64,000 nt of DNA from positions 1,592,986 to 1,656,985 of the forward strand of contig ONZQ02000003.1 of NCBI GenBank assembly GCA_900312665.1. Direction: 5' to 3'. This DNA is from Cephalotrichum gorgonifer. Taxonomy: Eukaryota; Ascomycota; Sordariomycetes; Microascales; Microascaceae. Each line of letters starts with the position of its first letter. Position 1 is the stretch's first letter. Under the pieces are notes generated by a model. That model was not told the origin of the DNA, ran no database searches, and saw only the letters and a list, made by a program, of their open reading frames with translations. This document shows positions 1 to 10,718 of the stretch, piece after piece. The position numbers were made by a program, and so were the translations under genes.

Positions 1-3000
1 ACCCAGAACGGAACACGACGCGCTTGGGGAAGGGGGAGGGAAAAGGGCGAAAAGGGATGAAACAGCGCCAAATGGCCGGGTTGTGGGCCTCCCCCTATGT
101 TTTTGAAACGAGCGGCCTGGAAAAAGGCTGGGGGACGGGTGACACAAGCGCTAGCAAGGAGGGATCGAAGCATGGGGGAATTTGTGAGCTGGAAGTATTG
201 TTGCATTGGGCAACCTCGGTCAGCCTGTGGTGGGGATTATACGATGGGCCAAGTGCCCGGGGAGTCCAATGAGCCGCACCGACGGTTGCTCTTGTCACCC
301 TCCGCCTTATTTTAGACCTGGGGCAGGCGCTAAAAGATAAGCAGGAACCGTGTTGTCGGGACGGGATACACATTAAGTCAGAGGCAAGGGCGGCCCATAG
401 AATGCTCTGCCTGTCCTGTGAGACCAATTGTAGAAGTGGCGCTCGATCTATCTGCACGGGAAATTGGACTCGTGCTCGAATATGCAGGAAGGGGGAGCAT
501 ATGCTAGTAATTTGCGTCCAGTCATTTGAATCTTGGGCGCCAGCTAAGGTGCAGCTTCGCTCCTTTGGACAGGTGCAGTGGTGTGAAGAGACAAAACAAG
601 GCACTTCGGACAGAGGTAGCTGCGCGCGGCCAAAAAAAGCGGGAGGTGACCTTTTACCAAAGTATCCTATAGGTCCGTGGTGGTCAAGATCGTGGTCTCC
701 GAGGATGCTGGTCGGCGCCAACTGCAATCATTGGGTGTGAAGGTGGGTCAAATCTATATTTGGCTATTATTCGGCCAAGCTTCACCGCTTGGGCGGCGCG
801 TAAATGCAGGGGCAGCCCACCAGCGTGGGCCAGTGGCAGCACGAGTATGTAAGCGCTGTCTTCCCGGTTGGGGAATGATGACACCTCAACCTCACACGAT
901 CCATCCAATGACTTCCTCGCATCCCATCCCAGGTACGAAGAGTCCGAAACGTGACCACATATTTGTACGACAACGCAAAAAAGTAAACAAAAATAGCTAT
1001 GGCGACAGCTGGCTGGATTAAGCTTTTTGTCACGACCCGGCCACCTCGGCGAGGTGTTCCTGCTCTACCTTCCGAATCGAGCTGCCAAAGCACCTGAAAC
1101 GAGCGCCCTCCCAATCCCCTTGGCCGTTGCCTGTTGCAGTGGGATGCGAATGGACCCTTCGGGATACATATCCCGCCTTGACCCGTACCCTTCTTGTACT
1201 CATGGAAGCCCAGGCTCTCAATTCGTCCGATCAGGGTGGCTTGATCCTTCAAGCTTGCTTATATTTCGGATTTGTGAGTGACCTACCGGCCCGCCGGCGG
1301 GACTAGCCCCGAGTATGTTGTAATTGTGCTTGTAGTCTCCCTCGGTCGGCCCGTCGTAAATACATCCCTCAGGCGCTGCGGATCTGGGGTCGAGGCGCCC
1401 ACCTCCTTGGCGAGAACCACACACGGACCACAGTCCCCTCCTTTGAACGTTTCATCTAAGCGCTGCGGCGGCTCGGAAATTGCACTCACGGTGCTGGCAG
1501 GCCACGTATTAGACATCCTGCCTCGCCGACTGATCGTCGTCGTATGGTCAGGTTAGGTCCCTGTCGGGGCCTCCACTGCTTGTCCAGGCACGCATATCCG
1601 CCTGGTCACGCTTCTTAGAGTCCATTGGACGCCGATACAAATACGTAGCTCTGGCCAGTGGGGTGCCTTTTTTTCCACCGATGGAGAGCGCGCTCCCCTA
1701 CCTTACTGTGCTGGTGATTCTATAAACGCGGGCCGCCCTTGCTCTTCCTGAGATTCTACGAATCATAGTAATATAAGGTCCTCTGGCTTGCAAGTCTCTC
1801 CTTCGACGTCGGTTGAGGCCGGCCCTGTCTCCTGTATAACTGTATCACCATCGCATTGTTCCTCTGTAATTCTCCCATTTACCTTGCCCTAACATGGCCA
1901 CAAGCCTAGGGCTTACCTGCTCGGCGTGCAATGCCGAGGGGTCATCTGTATGTTAGCTAGTACTGCAACATTCCCGAGACTCGGAAAATATTAAACACCT
2001 AGTGGCCTCCATTCAGATATGGGCTAATGACGGAGTGGCTACTTGCTTACGTCCTACCATAGGATGATCGCCTCTCTTGGTATGCATTATTCACAAAATT
2101 AGACCATCGTACCCATATCTATCCGTTGCCATCTCACGCTTCACGCGATCGGATGGGAAGCGTCGGTATCTGGGGGTGAAACCATTCCCGGAACTACATA
2201 GATGCATAAATTGCTGCAAGCGGGGTCGTGATGTCATCTGATCGACACTTTCTCGTGCTGAATCTCATACAGATTTGGAGGATTATGTAGAGCGGATATA
2301 TGGAGCGGATAACCCGATCATACTGAGGTAACATATTCAAGGAATCGTCACAGGCAGTCTAGAAAATAGACATATTCCCGTTTTAGGAAAGAAAGGTTAA
2401 GGCGTGGCTGTATCCGTTATAGGAAAGTAAGGTTAGGTGAAAGAGGGGGCGACTGTTTCTTGTCAGGGGGAGGGGCATGTCTCCTTTAGGAAACAAGGGC
2501 CAAGGTGGAGTGGATTCCAAGTTTGTCTGCCGTTGTAAAAGGAAAGGGTAGTGACGATCGCGTGGACTGGTTGATAACTTATCCATTTAAAGCAGCTTCT
2601 TACGTGGGTCCTGGGTGGATTAGACCAGCCTACCCCAGCCTACGTTTAATCCCTGGGCTCATTCATCCTTGGATATTAGGGGAATTATCTTGGAGTAAGC
2701 GTCCCTACACTGCAGATAAGAGTGTATATTATGCTGCTTCGGGGATTTCGTCTAGCTCCCCACTGTGGGGGATAGCGGAGATATCAATCCGAGTGCCGAT
2801 CCATATAATCCCGTCTTCCCTTGGATGATGTTGTGAGATATAACTATTACTCGGTTCCGCCCTATCTGTACATATCTCTTGTTCCTATCACTCTCCTTTT
2901 GGCCTGTGGTTGGTGGTTGGCACCAAACGCTTTTCTTTCTAGAACTTCGACGTGGCAGTACTTGGTTTCGAATGCACAGATAACAGTCTCCAACGAACAT

Positions 3001-3033
3001 CGCACTCCCCTCTTGATAGCGAATTATTTTACC
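1..3033. other. Left-end region without a recognisable gene
   Basis: No convincing coding gene is visible on either strand. The longest open frame (95-727, minus) has no recognisable domain, signal peptide or usable splice pattern and I do not call it. Stop codons are frequent in all frames from about 1.5 to 2.4 kb. The last few hundred bases must hold the promoter of the transporter that starts at 3034. No transposon ends, tRNA or microsatellite were seen. Confidence 0.5.
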
Positions 3034-5160
3034 ATGGGCCCCTCAGGAGGTGCCTCCCCTACAGGGGATATCGAGATCGCCTACGGGCCTTCTGGTATGC
3101 GTCCTACCTCCCTGCGGAATGATGCGGCTAACAATGTCATTCTTGAAGGCATCAAAGGGCTGGCTCGAGAACCATACATCTTCTTCCTCGCATGCTTCGC
3201 TAGTATTGGAGGCGTTCTCTTTGGGTATGTAGAAGCTCACAAGTTCAAGGACCAGACGAGTAGCTCATCGGTTTAAAAATTAGTTATGATCAAGGTGTTA
3301 TATCTGGCGTGCTAGTGATGAACAACTTTGTAAGTTACGTTGGCAGTAGCCCTTCAGACACCCAAACTCAGACGCTCACTCTACACTTACAGGGCAAGCA
3401 ATTCCCGACACTCGCGAATGACCCAGTTCTCCAGGGCTGGATGGTTGCCGTCCTCACCCTCGGGGCTATGTTCGGCGCCCTCGCCAACGGCCCCATCGCC
3501 GACCGCATCTCCCGCCGATGGTCCATTCTCCTTGCCAACATTGTTTTCCTTATAGGTTCCATAATTCAGGCTGCTTCCGTCAACGTCCCCATGATGTTTG
3601 TTGGCCGCTTCATTGCTGGTCTCTCGATTGGTCAGCTCTCGATGGTGGTGCCGCTCTACCTGAGCGAGCTATCGCCACCGAACCTGCGTGGCAGCCTGGT
3701 GTCCCTCCAACAACTAGGAATCACTGTGGGCATAATGATAGCGTTCTGGCTTGACTATGGAACGCAGTACATCGGTGGTACGGGTGACGGTCAGTCACCT
3801 ATCGCATGGCGGCTGCCCCTTGCTCTACAGTGCGTGCCATCGATTGCACTTGCGGCTGGTACATTGTTCCTCCCGTATAGTCCCCGTTGGCTCATGATGA
3901 AAGGTGTGTAGTATGTCTATTATGAGATATATAGATCGATATGACTAAATGAACAACAGACCGCGAAGATGAGGCACAAGCAACACTCATCCGCATCCGT
4001 CGTGTCCCAGGGTCGGACCCCCGGGTCAGGCTTGAGCTCCAAGAGATCAAGGCAATGCAAATTTTCGACAAGGAGACAACCGAGTTCATGTATCCTGGTA
4101 TCAAGTCACCTGTGGCACTTACCTACCAGACATACAAGTCCCTGTTTGTGGTGCGCCATCTGAATCGCCGGCTATTGATCGCCTGCCTGCTTCAGATCGT
4201 CGGGCAATTTACCGGTTAGAAATCCAACACACTTCCAACTCTGACTAAAACTAACATAAACAAGGTATCAATGCTATTATATACTACGCTCCTCAGATCT
4301 TCGGCAAGATTGGGTTGGACGGGAACTCCATCAACCTCCTAGCCACTGGTGTCGTTGGCATCATAAACCTGCTGGCGACTATCCCTGCTATCATGTTTAT
4401 TGACCGATGGGGCCGCAAAACGGTCACCCTCATTGGTGCTACTGGCATGGGTATCTCGCAGCTCATAGTCGGTGCTATGTATGCTGTATACAAAGATTCC
4501 TGGGCAGACCATAAAGCTGCGGGCTGGGCCACGGCTGCCTTCGTCTGGATCTACATCATCCACTTCGCGTTCTCCATGGGATGTATCATCTGGATTGTAC
4601 CAGTAAGCCATTTCCCCCCTCTTCGAGTCCTTCTCTGTGCCACCTTAGCGTGGGAGGTTGAGGTAAAAAGCTAACAGCGTGCTAGTCTGAGATTTTCCCC
4701 CCTGGCGTCCGCTCCCAGGCTGTCGGTGTCGCTATTGGGACGAACTGGCTTGCCAATGTACGTATTTGTTGATTTTTATCTTTACATTGATTCGAGGATA
4801 CTAACAGCAGCCAGTTCATCGTTGCTTTGATCACATCTCGTATGCTAGAAGCCATCCAGTATGGCACATTCTTCTTCTTCTCAGGTAATCCTTGCCTTAA
4901 ATTACGTGGTTATTACAACCCGTTAGGCTAACTTGGGGTTAGGATTCTGTATTTTCCTCTTCTTCTGGGTGCTCTTTGGGGTCCCAGAGACAAAGGGTGT
5001 GCGTATAGAGGAGATGGACAAGCTCTTCGGCGGAAACCAGGGCGAGCAGGATATGACAAGGATGGCCCGAATTAGAAGGGACCTCGGAATTACGGGGGAC
5101 AACACCGCTGACCAAAAGAAAGATATCAGGGATGATGTTGAAGCTGAGCAGGTTGAGTAG
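3034..5160 (+). CDS. MFS sugar-porter family transporter
   Basis: Twelve-helix plasma-membrane transporter of the major facilitator superfamily, sugar porter type, expected to import a monosaccharide or a related polyol or quinate by proton symport. Eight exons: 3034-3224, 3284-3329, 3393-3903, 3960-4214, 4265-4602, 4686-4757, 4815-4884, 4943-5160, giving 566 residues with no internal stop. Visible family motifs in order are GYDQGVISGV in helix 1, a DRISRR loop (the usual GRR is changed to SRR), GRFIAGLSIG, PLYLSEL, PYSPRW after helix 6, QFTGINAIIYYAP in helix 7, DRWGRK, PSEIFPPGVRSQA and PETKG at the C-terminus. The start sits in an ACCATGG context; the frame stays open upstream to 2821, so a longer N-terminus is possible. 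The substrate cannot be assigned from sequence alone. Confidence 0.93.
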
Positions 5161-6127
5161 TGGTAGGGAGATATGCCATCTCGACCTAGGGCAAATCCGG
5201 CTCGTTAGAGACGGATTCTAGGCTCTTTCTTGTACTACTGGCTGGAAATCAATAATCAGTCCGTGCCCATTCAGGATGGGGAATTATGTTACCCAAATGT
5301 TCATACGTACTAGCTTCCCATATTACCCGTGGCCACGGCCCTGCGATGCTGCATATTGGTCCCACACCTCACATCAGCATCACAGGGCCCACGACTTAGC
5401 CCTCGATAAATTCGAGGATTCTCATGCGATTGTGGCATTAGAAGAGATTTCTAATCGGAGGGGAATTTGTCAGCAACCCCCCCATCTCCATTTCTCCGGT
5501 TGCTATTACCAACCGATCTTACATAGGGGTGCTTATTAGTCCTCGTTGATGCGGGGGAGAGGAGAGGCTAACGAAATACCGGACCCATCTTTCCCCTTTC
5601 TTCATGCAACCCCCGCCAACCGCCACCGGCACCAGGCACCACCACTAAAATCTCCCCGCCTTTGCGCCTCCCTGTTTTGACCCACCTCTTATTATAAGTC
5701 AATGAGTATTCAAAGATTTGGTGAACAGGCTACTTGGGTTGGGAACTAAGACCTCGGCCCTTAGCTTATATCCTCTTGGGTATATTACTTTGCTACCAAC
5801 TACGAGTACCAAACGTTGTGTTAGGATTCTGAGGTTGGTCGGGGCTTTTTCGGGGGATTACTTGGAGGATATATAGGGTAGTAACAGTGCTTGGCACTTG
5901 CCAGAAGAGGTTTAACATCACCCAACCTTGCCGGGTTCCGGCCCGGAGCGACGGGTATATCGGGTCAAGCGGGCCAGGGAGACCGTCCTAAAAAGCCGTC
6001 CTTCAGCTTCACAAATCCCGAATTCCGAAGATCCTTTCCACCCTGTGTCTCTCTTAGCCGTTGCCCCATATCTTTGCAATTCAAACAATTACTCCACTTT
6101 CAGAATCTGCCGACCACTGCAGCAAAC
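5161..6127. other. Intergenic: transporter 3' side and hydrolase promoter
   Basis: No gene seen. The two flanking genes point the same way, so this holds the 3' end of the transporter and the promoter of the hydrolase. A TATA-like GATATATAG lies near 5866-5874, about 260 bases before the hydrolase start. Confidence 0.5.
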
Positions 6128-7168
6128 ATGGAGCCATACACGGTCGACATGGGATCGCAGCATCCAAACTCTGTGCGGCTATTTGACCAGTTCCGCACCT
6201 TCCGCACCATTTACAAGGTCATCGACGGCCAACCCATCCACACCTTTTTCATCGTACCTAACGAGCTACCACCCGGTCCGCGCCCTTTGTTGGTGAGATT
6301 CCACGGGGGAGGCTTGGTTGAGGGTGAAGCTGAGGCTTCAATGCGGCCTTTGTAAGTTGCACCTCTCGCCCAATAAAGGATGTGCTTTACTGAGATAATC
6401 CCCAGCTTTCTGGAGTTGGCTCTCAAGCATGGCGCAGTTATCCTCACACCCGACTACCGTCTCCGCCCCGAGCACGAGGCGATGGAAGTGCTGGAAGATC
6501 TCCAGTCGTTCTGGCATTGGATTGAAGCCGGATCCGCGCAGAGTGTGTTCAACATCTCGCTCCCGGACATCACGATCAATGCTGAGAATCTGATGGTGGC
6601 GGGTGAGAGCGGGGGTGGGTATCTAGCCGTGCAGACAGCCCTGCTGGGCATGACGCAGCTGCAGATTCGGGTTCTCTTTCTGCAGTATCCCACCCTAGAC
6701 TTGACGAAGTACTTACGTCTGGACAATATTAGCGAGGAAATGCTAAACTGTATTCTATGGGCGGATCTCGTTCCTTATTCCGAGGTCGAGGAGGTTTTGA
6801 ACGGTCCGGACAAGGGGAAGCTGCGCACAAGGGCTCCATTCGAGTCGCGGATGCGTCTCTTTCAAGCTCTCATACAGGCCGGGAAGTTTTGCGACCTCGA
6901 GAAGGACGGGGAAGTGGTTGACCCCATGCGGGCATTGGAGCACGCCGGGCCGCTGCCACCTATTCTTTTGTATCATTCTAAGGAGGATGAGGCGCTCCCG
7001 TGGCAGCAAACTGAGGAATGGGCGGCGAAACTGAAGACGCTGCAACCTGACGTGCCCCTTTACCTGACGTTTCAGAAGGGCAGCCATGTGTTCGATGCGA
7101 ACGACACCATGGCGACTCCGTGGTTGAAGGAGCCACTTGAATTTGTGGGAAAGTACTGGCCAGCCTGA
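6128..7168 (+). CDS. Alpha/beta hydrolase, hormone-sensitive-lipase type
   Basis: Predicted cytosolic carboxylesterase of the alpha/beta-hydrolase_3 (HSL) family, which cleaves short acyl or aryl esters. Two exons, 6128-6351 and 6406-7168, give 328 residues; the 54-nt intron has a GTAAGT donor and CCCAG acceptor. The oxyanion-hole HGGG is near residues 59-62 and the nucleophile serine is in GESGGG near residue 143. The acid is likely the Asp in HSKEDE, and the base the His in KGSHVFD close to the C-terminus, so the triad looks complete. No signal peptide. It ends tail-to-tail with the arginine deiminase gene, 85 bases away. Similar genes often occur in secondary-metabolite or detoxification loci, but no such cluster is evident here. 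Confidence 0.9.
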
Positions 7169-7253
7169 GTACAAGGTAACAAAGTTACTTGGGTTACGTG
7201 GGTAGTAACACATCACTACCTAATCTAACTGACAAATTACATACACCTGTTAT

Positions 7254-9092
7254 CTACTCCCACCAAGCGACATCAGTCTGTCGGAGTGTGTTGGTACCAC
7301 AATGCACTTCACCCCCTCGCACATGGTGCGACATAAAGTCATCCAAAAACCTGACCTTCATACCAGCTTTCTCGTAGACATCGACAACGGCCTCTTCTAT
7401 GATGTCCCTTCCGTCCACTATTGGACCCCATGGCTTGGGTGCCAAATACTCCGATCCCAGGACAAGTCCATTTAAAGACTCTGGAAAGAGGGATATTACC
7501 TGTCTCTCTCTAGGGGGCGCGAGGTTGAGACGCGAGGGGTGGCCGTCTGGGGTCCTGAGCCAGGGGTAAGTGACGTCGTGGAAGAGGGTCGGCATGCGAA
7601 GAACATCGCTGTCGGAGATTGGAATATCTTCTAGTAAGAGCGCGAGGTTTTGGTCGATATGTCTCTGGGCGTACGAATTGACATCGATGAAGGTGTCGTT
7701 AGCTAGTAGGCCGTCTATGGTCTCGTTTAGGAGACGCTCGTCAAGGAAAAAAGTCGCCCCGTCGGGGGTGGCATCTCCGTCATACGTAATGACAGGCGAA
7801 TCGCCATGTCCCTTATCCGCCGCTTCTCTCAATATCTTCAGGGCGGAGGTGGTGTCTACCACGGCAATCGTAAATCCCAGTTCATTGTCGAAGGGAAGAA
7901 ATTGGACAATCTCATCGACGTGGCCGATCGCCAGCCACCCAGCCTCGAGTATTAGCGGCGTCTGAAGCCCCTGGCTCTTGATAAAGGTCATCATTGAGGC
8001 AGCTGGATAGAGCTCGAAGTGTTTCCCCGTGATTACCCTCCCGGCAGGGTACTTCACACCCGACCTAGATACGTACGGAGGGATCGTTTCAATGTTCCCG
8101 CCGGAATTGATCTCTTCCCAGCCGAATCCTGAGCCCCGGCCTGGTTGGAAACCTCCGACGTTAGGTCCCCTTAGCTGCTCGAATACCTGCCGCCCTGCAT
8201 GGCGAGTCGACTGTGCAGATCGGAGAAGGACTCGGAGGGAGATTGGGCCGTCGGGGCCGGGCATGCTTGCGTAGGCCGGCTCCAGAAAATCTTGGGCCCA
8301 GATGTCCATAGTGTCGTTGAATGGCAGTACGGGAATGTCATCCCGCATTTCCGCGACGTTTTCCTCGAGGGCCTCAACGAAGCGCGCTTGCCATGGAGAT
8401 AGGTCCTTGTCACCTCTTGTTGTCAAGACGACCTCTGGTTCTTGGAGATGGTGGTGGACGAGCACTGGCGCTTGCTTCATGGCGACATGATCGACGCTGC
8501 TTCTGTTCCCGGCGGTGGTCTCAAGCACGACGTTAACGGTGCCGTTCCACACCGTAGCGTCAGTCACAAGCCCACGGCCGACAATTCTCAGCTCGATTCC
8601 GTTGCTGAGTGCGGTCTTGTTGAATGACATTTGTGGGTCGACGATACTCCACGGGTCAGAGGTCGAGTCTAGATCCCGCCTCCAAAAGATATTGACTCGG
8701 TCACGCGCTGAGTCCGGCTCGGTGTATATTCTCCCGGAAGCGTCATCGGGTAGGCCAGTGAGGGGGACCGTCTTCAAGGGCGCCGCGAGCTCCGAGGTGA
8801 GCAGGTGGTCACCTGAGGCATCATGGCATGAAGCTAGTTCCTGGTTGTCGAGGGGGGTTCCGGCGAGGTCGACTGTTGGGCACCGGCGGGAGGTGTCACC
8901 AATGTTGGGAAGGAATATCGCACCCTGATCTTGCGACCAAGAGTACTTGTTGGGGAAATCAGCCGTGTCAACGACTCCATCACGATTGGTGTCGGCGAGG
9001 ATGCACGGGTGGGTAGAGTCAGGTGTGGTTAAAACAACAGCTGCCAAAGAGCAATGGGCAAACGCGGCGTATATGAGATATTTCAAATGCAT
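7254..9092 (-). CDS. Secreted protein-arginine deiminase (PAD family)
   Basis: Predicted to hydrolyse the guanidinium of peptidyl-arginine to citrulline, releasing ammonia. A single uninterrupted exon encodes 612 residues. The chosen start (9092) gives a good signal peptide with a hydrophobic core YLIYAAFAHCSLAAV, so the enzyme is probably secreted. Next comes the loop DTNRDGVVDTADF followed by KYSWSQDQGAIFLPN, which matches the calcium-binding middle domain of animal PADs. The catalytic domain keeps the key parts: WAQDF (Asp), GGNIETIPP, GHVDE (His and Asp) and, near the C-terminus, GEVHCGTN with the nucleophile Cys. The animal N-terminal PAD_N domain is absent. Several N-glycosylation sequons fit passage through the secretory path. 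An upstream ATG in frame (9350) adds a non-signal N-terminus and is less likely. Confidence 0.93.
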   Translation of the reverse strand: MHLKYLIYAAFAHCSLAAVVLTTPDSTHPCILADTNRDGVVDTADFPNKYSWSQDQGAIFLPNIGDTSRRCPTVDLAGTPLDNQELASCHDASGDHLLTSELAAPLKTVPLTGLPDDASGRIYTEPDSARDRVNIFWRRDLDSTSDPWSIVDPQMSFNKTALSNGIELRIVGRGLVTDATVWNGTVNVVLETTAGNRSSVDHVAMKQAPVLVHHHLQEPEVVLTTRGDKDLSPWQARFVEALEENVAEMRDDIPVLPFNDTMDIWAQDFLEPAYASMPGPDGPISLRVLLRSAQSTRHAGRQVFEQLRGPNVGGFQPGRGSGFGWEEINSGGNIETIPPYVSRSGVKYPAGRVITGKHFELYPAASMMTFIKSQGLQTPLILEAGWLAIGHVDEIVQFLPFDNELGFTIAVVDTTSALKILREAADKGHGDSPVITYDGDATPDGATFFLDERLLNETIDGLLANDTFIDVNSYAQRHIDQNLALLLEDIPISDSDVLRMPTLFHDVTYPWLRTPDGHPSRLNLAPPRERQVISLFPESLNGLVLGSEYLAPKPWGPIVDGRDIIEEAVVDVYEKAGMKVRFLDDFMSHHVRGGEVHCGTNTLRQTDVAWWE

Positions 9093-9478
9093 CTTGGGTA
9101 AGAAAAGATGAGAAAATCGGAGCTTGGAAGCTGATGGATTGCTTTGTGAAAGGAGTTGAATCTTGCCTAGCATTTGACCGGATAGTTCATTCCTTGACCC
9201 CTTTATATAGGCCGAGTAGGCGGCCTGGCCAAGCCTCGCGATGTGCTCCGGAACGGGGCGGACCCAGCCGGTGCTTACAGTGTGAGCCGGCTGTTTACTG
9301 CGCCAACCCAGAATAGGCAATTTCCAAACATGCCCAAATTCACTGCCCAAAACCCCTTAGTCGCAATTTCACTTAATGCGAAGGGGACGACGCAAGTATA
9401 CGTCATTTATGTGGCCGAAGCTTCCGCGACTGCGCCCCCCTTGCCTATGAATATGGGCAGGACAAGCACCGGCGTAAC
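9093..9478. other. Intergenic: deiminase promoter
   Basis: Between two minus-strand genes. It holds the deiminase promoter with a clear TATA element and the 3' side of the MYND gene. No other gene is seen. Confidence 0.5.
9201..9210 (-). promoter_or_regulatory. TATA box of the deiminase gene
   Basis: On the minus strand this reads CTATATAAAG, about 110 bases before the start codon of the secreted deiminase, a usual distance for a TATA-driven fungal promoter with a short leader. Confidence 0.55.
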
Positions 9479-10357
9479 TCAAATGCCTGTGGATATTTTG
9501 CGACGATGGCAACTATCGAGGTGCAACCATGGCAAGGAGTGGTGCCAATGGGTGCTGACAATCGTGCGGTGGGCACCAGGCGAGACACGCCAGGATGCAA
9601 GATAGACCGGATTCATGGCGAAGGCCTCCCAGCCCGATTTAGGCCTCTCCCCCGCTCGCACCACCACCACGTTCGTGTCCTCGTCGAAAACCTGCCAGTA
9701 CCACACGTCGCGCTTGTCAATGGTGAGTACCAGATCTCGTACCTGGCCCTTCACCGTGGTGATAAGACGAGACATCTTTTCAATGTTGAGAAAAGGTGCG
9801 CTCCAGTCATCCGGGTCGTAGTCTGGTTCCAACGGCATAGTTGCGTACCATTTCATGAAGTCGTACGTATCCTGTTCTCTCCCGAGGCGGACGAGGTCTG
9901 CCGGTACATGCTGCCACACGCCCGTGTGATCGGAGCGCAACTTGCGAAGCACATCCATGAGATGGTCAGTCGCCATTTCCACGGCGGCTACGTGCCCGTT
10001 TCTGTGGCCGAAGTGTTCAAGCAGCGCATCCACCAGGAAGTAGCGCGTCTTCATGTAGGGGTGCATCAAAGGAAGCCTCCAAGATCGGGTATCCATGTCG
10101 GGGCTAAGCTATCCCTGGCCGTTCGCCTCCGAGAAGAAGTGCGGGAAGGAGCGCGCAATGTCGCTCTCGAACTCGAAGGCTTCTCGCGCTCGCTTGACTG
10201 CAACGCATGCCCTCTTGTAGTTGGGTCGATGGGTCGCCCGGTGATCTAGGCACCAGTAATACACGACTTGGCATCCCGAACAGCGGCGGAGGTTCTTCTT
10301 TTGACCGCAGACCTCGCAGATGCGAGGCTTCAAGGACGAGAAGCGACCGCTGTACAT
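9479..10357 (-). pseudogene. MYND-finger protein gene with in-frame TAG
   Basis: Read on the minus strand, the first 82 codons encode an N-terminal MYND zinc finger with CEVCG, CSGC, then YWCLDHRATH and a final Cys. The rest encodes the helical region found in fungal MYND proteins (MKTRYFLVDALL, LVRLGREQDTYDFMKWYAT). The two halves are in the same frame and are separated only by a TAG at 10109-10111. No plausible GT-AG intron removes it. In relatives I recall, the equivalent place carries a Trp in a short GHFW-like stretch, so a TGG-to-TAG transition is a natural explanation (inference). Without the stop the protein would be about 290 residues. It may be a recent pseudogene, a sequencing error or a readthrough gene. 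If the stop is real, two shorter products are possible: 82 residues, or a re-start at 10096. Confidence 0.7.
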
Positions 10358-10638
10358 GGTGCCCAGCGACGGTTGGGCTGGGGATCGATCAAGGGTTGGG
10401 GTTGAAGAGTGAAGAAGAGTCCGGCTACAGAAGTTTGTAGGCGAAGAAAATTATGAAGCGTTGGAACAAATAGACTTATATTATCGTGCTGGAAAGATGG
10501 CAGCATTGGAGCAGGACGGCCTTTGCACGAACGCGGTGAAGACTTGCAGGGACGGTCACCGCCACTAGCGACTAAGCAGAGGCAGGGTTGGAAACTAGCC
10601 TAACAAGCCGAAACAGTGCGGCCGGTCAACACGGAAGC

Positions 10639-10718
10639 GGCCTGATGGTCTAGTGGTTAGGACTCTTGGTTTTGAGAAGAAATTCCAAGCAGCCCCGGTT
10701 CGAACCCGGGTCAGACCT
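10639..10718 (+). tRNA. tRNA-Gln(TTG) with 8-nt intron
   Basis: A full cloverleaf can be drawn. The acceptor stem 10639-10645 pairs with 10711-10717 apart from one C:A mismatch at pair 3:70. The D-arm is GTCT/GGAC around AGTGGTTA, the anticodon stem CTTGG pairs with CCAAG, and the T-arm is CCCGG TTCGAAC CCGGG. The anticodon loop is 15 nt rather than 7. Placing the intron after position 37 (10676-10683) gives a normal loop with anticodon TTG at 10672-10674. A-box and B-box promoters are intact. The C:A mismatch could weaken the acceptor stem or mark an ageing copy. Confidence 0.82.

Noticed and set aside
95..727. 210-codon minus-strand open frame at the left end
   Set aside because: No domain, signal peptide or splice partner; composition rich in Ser, Pro, Arg and Cys without repeat or family pattern.
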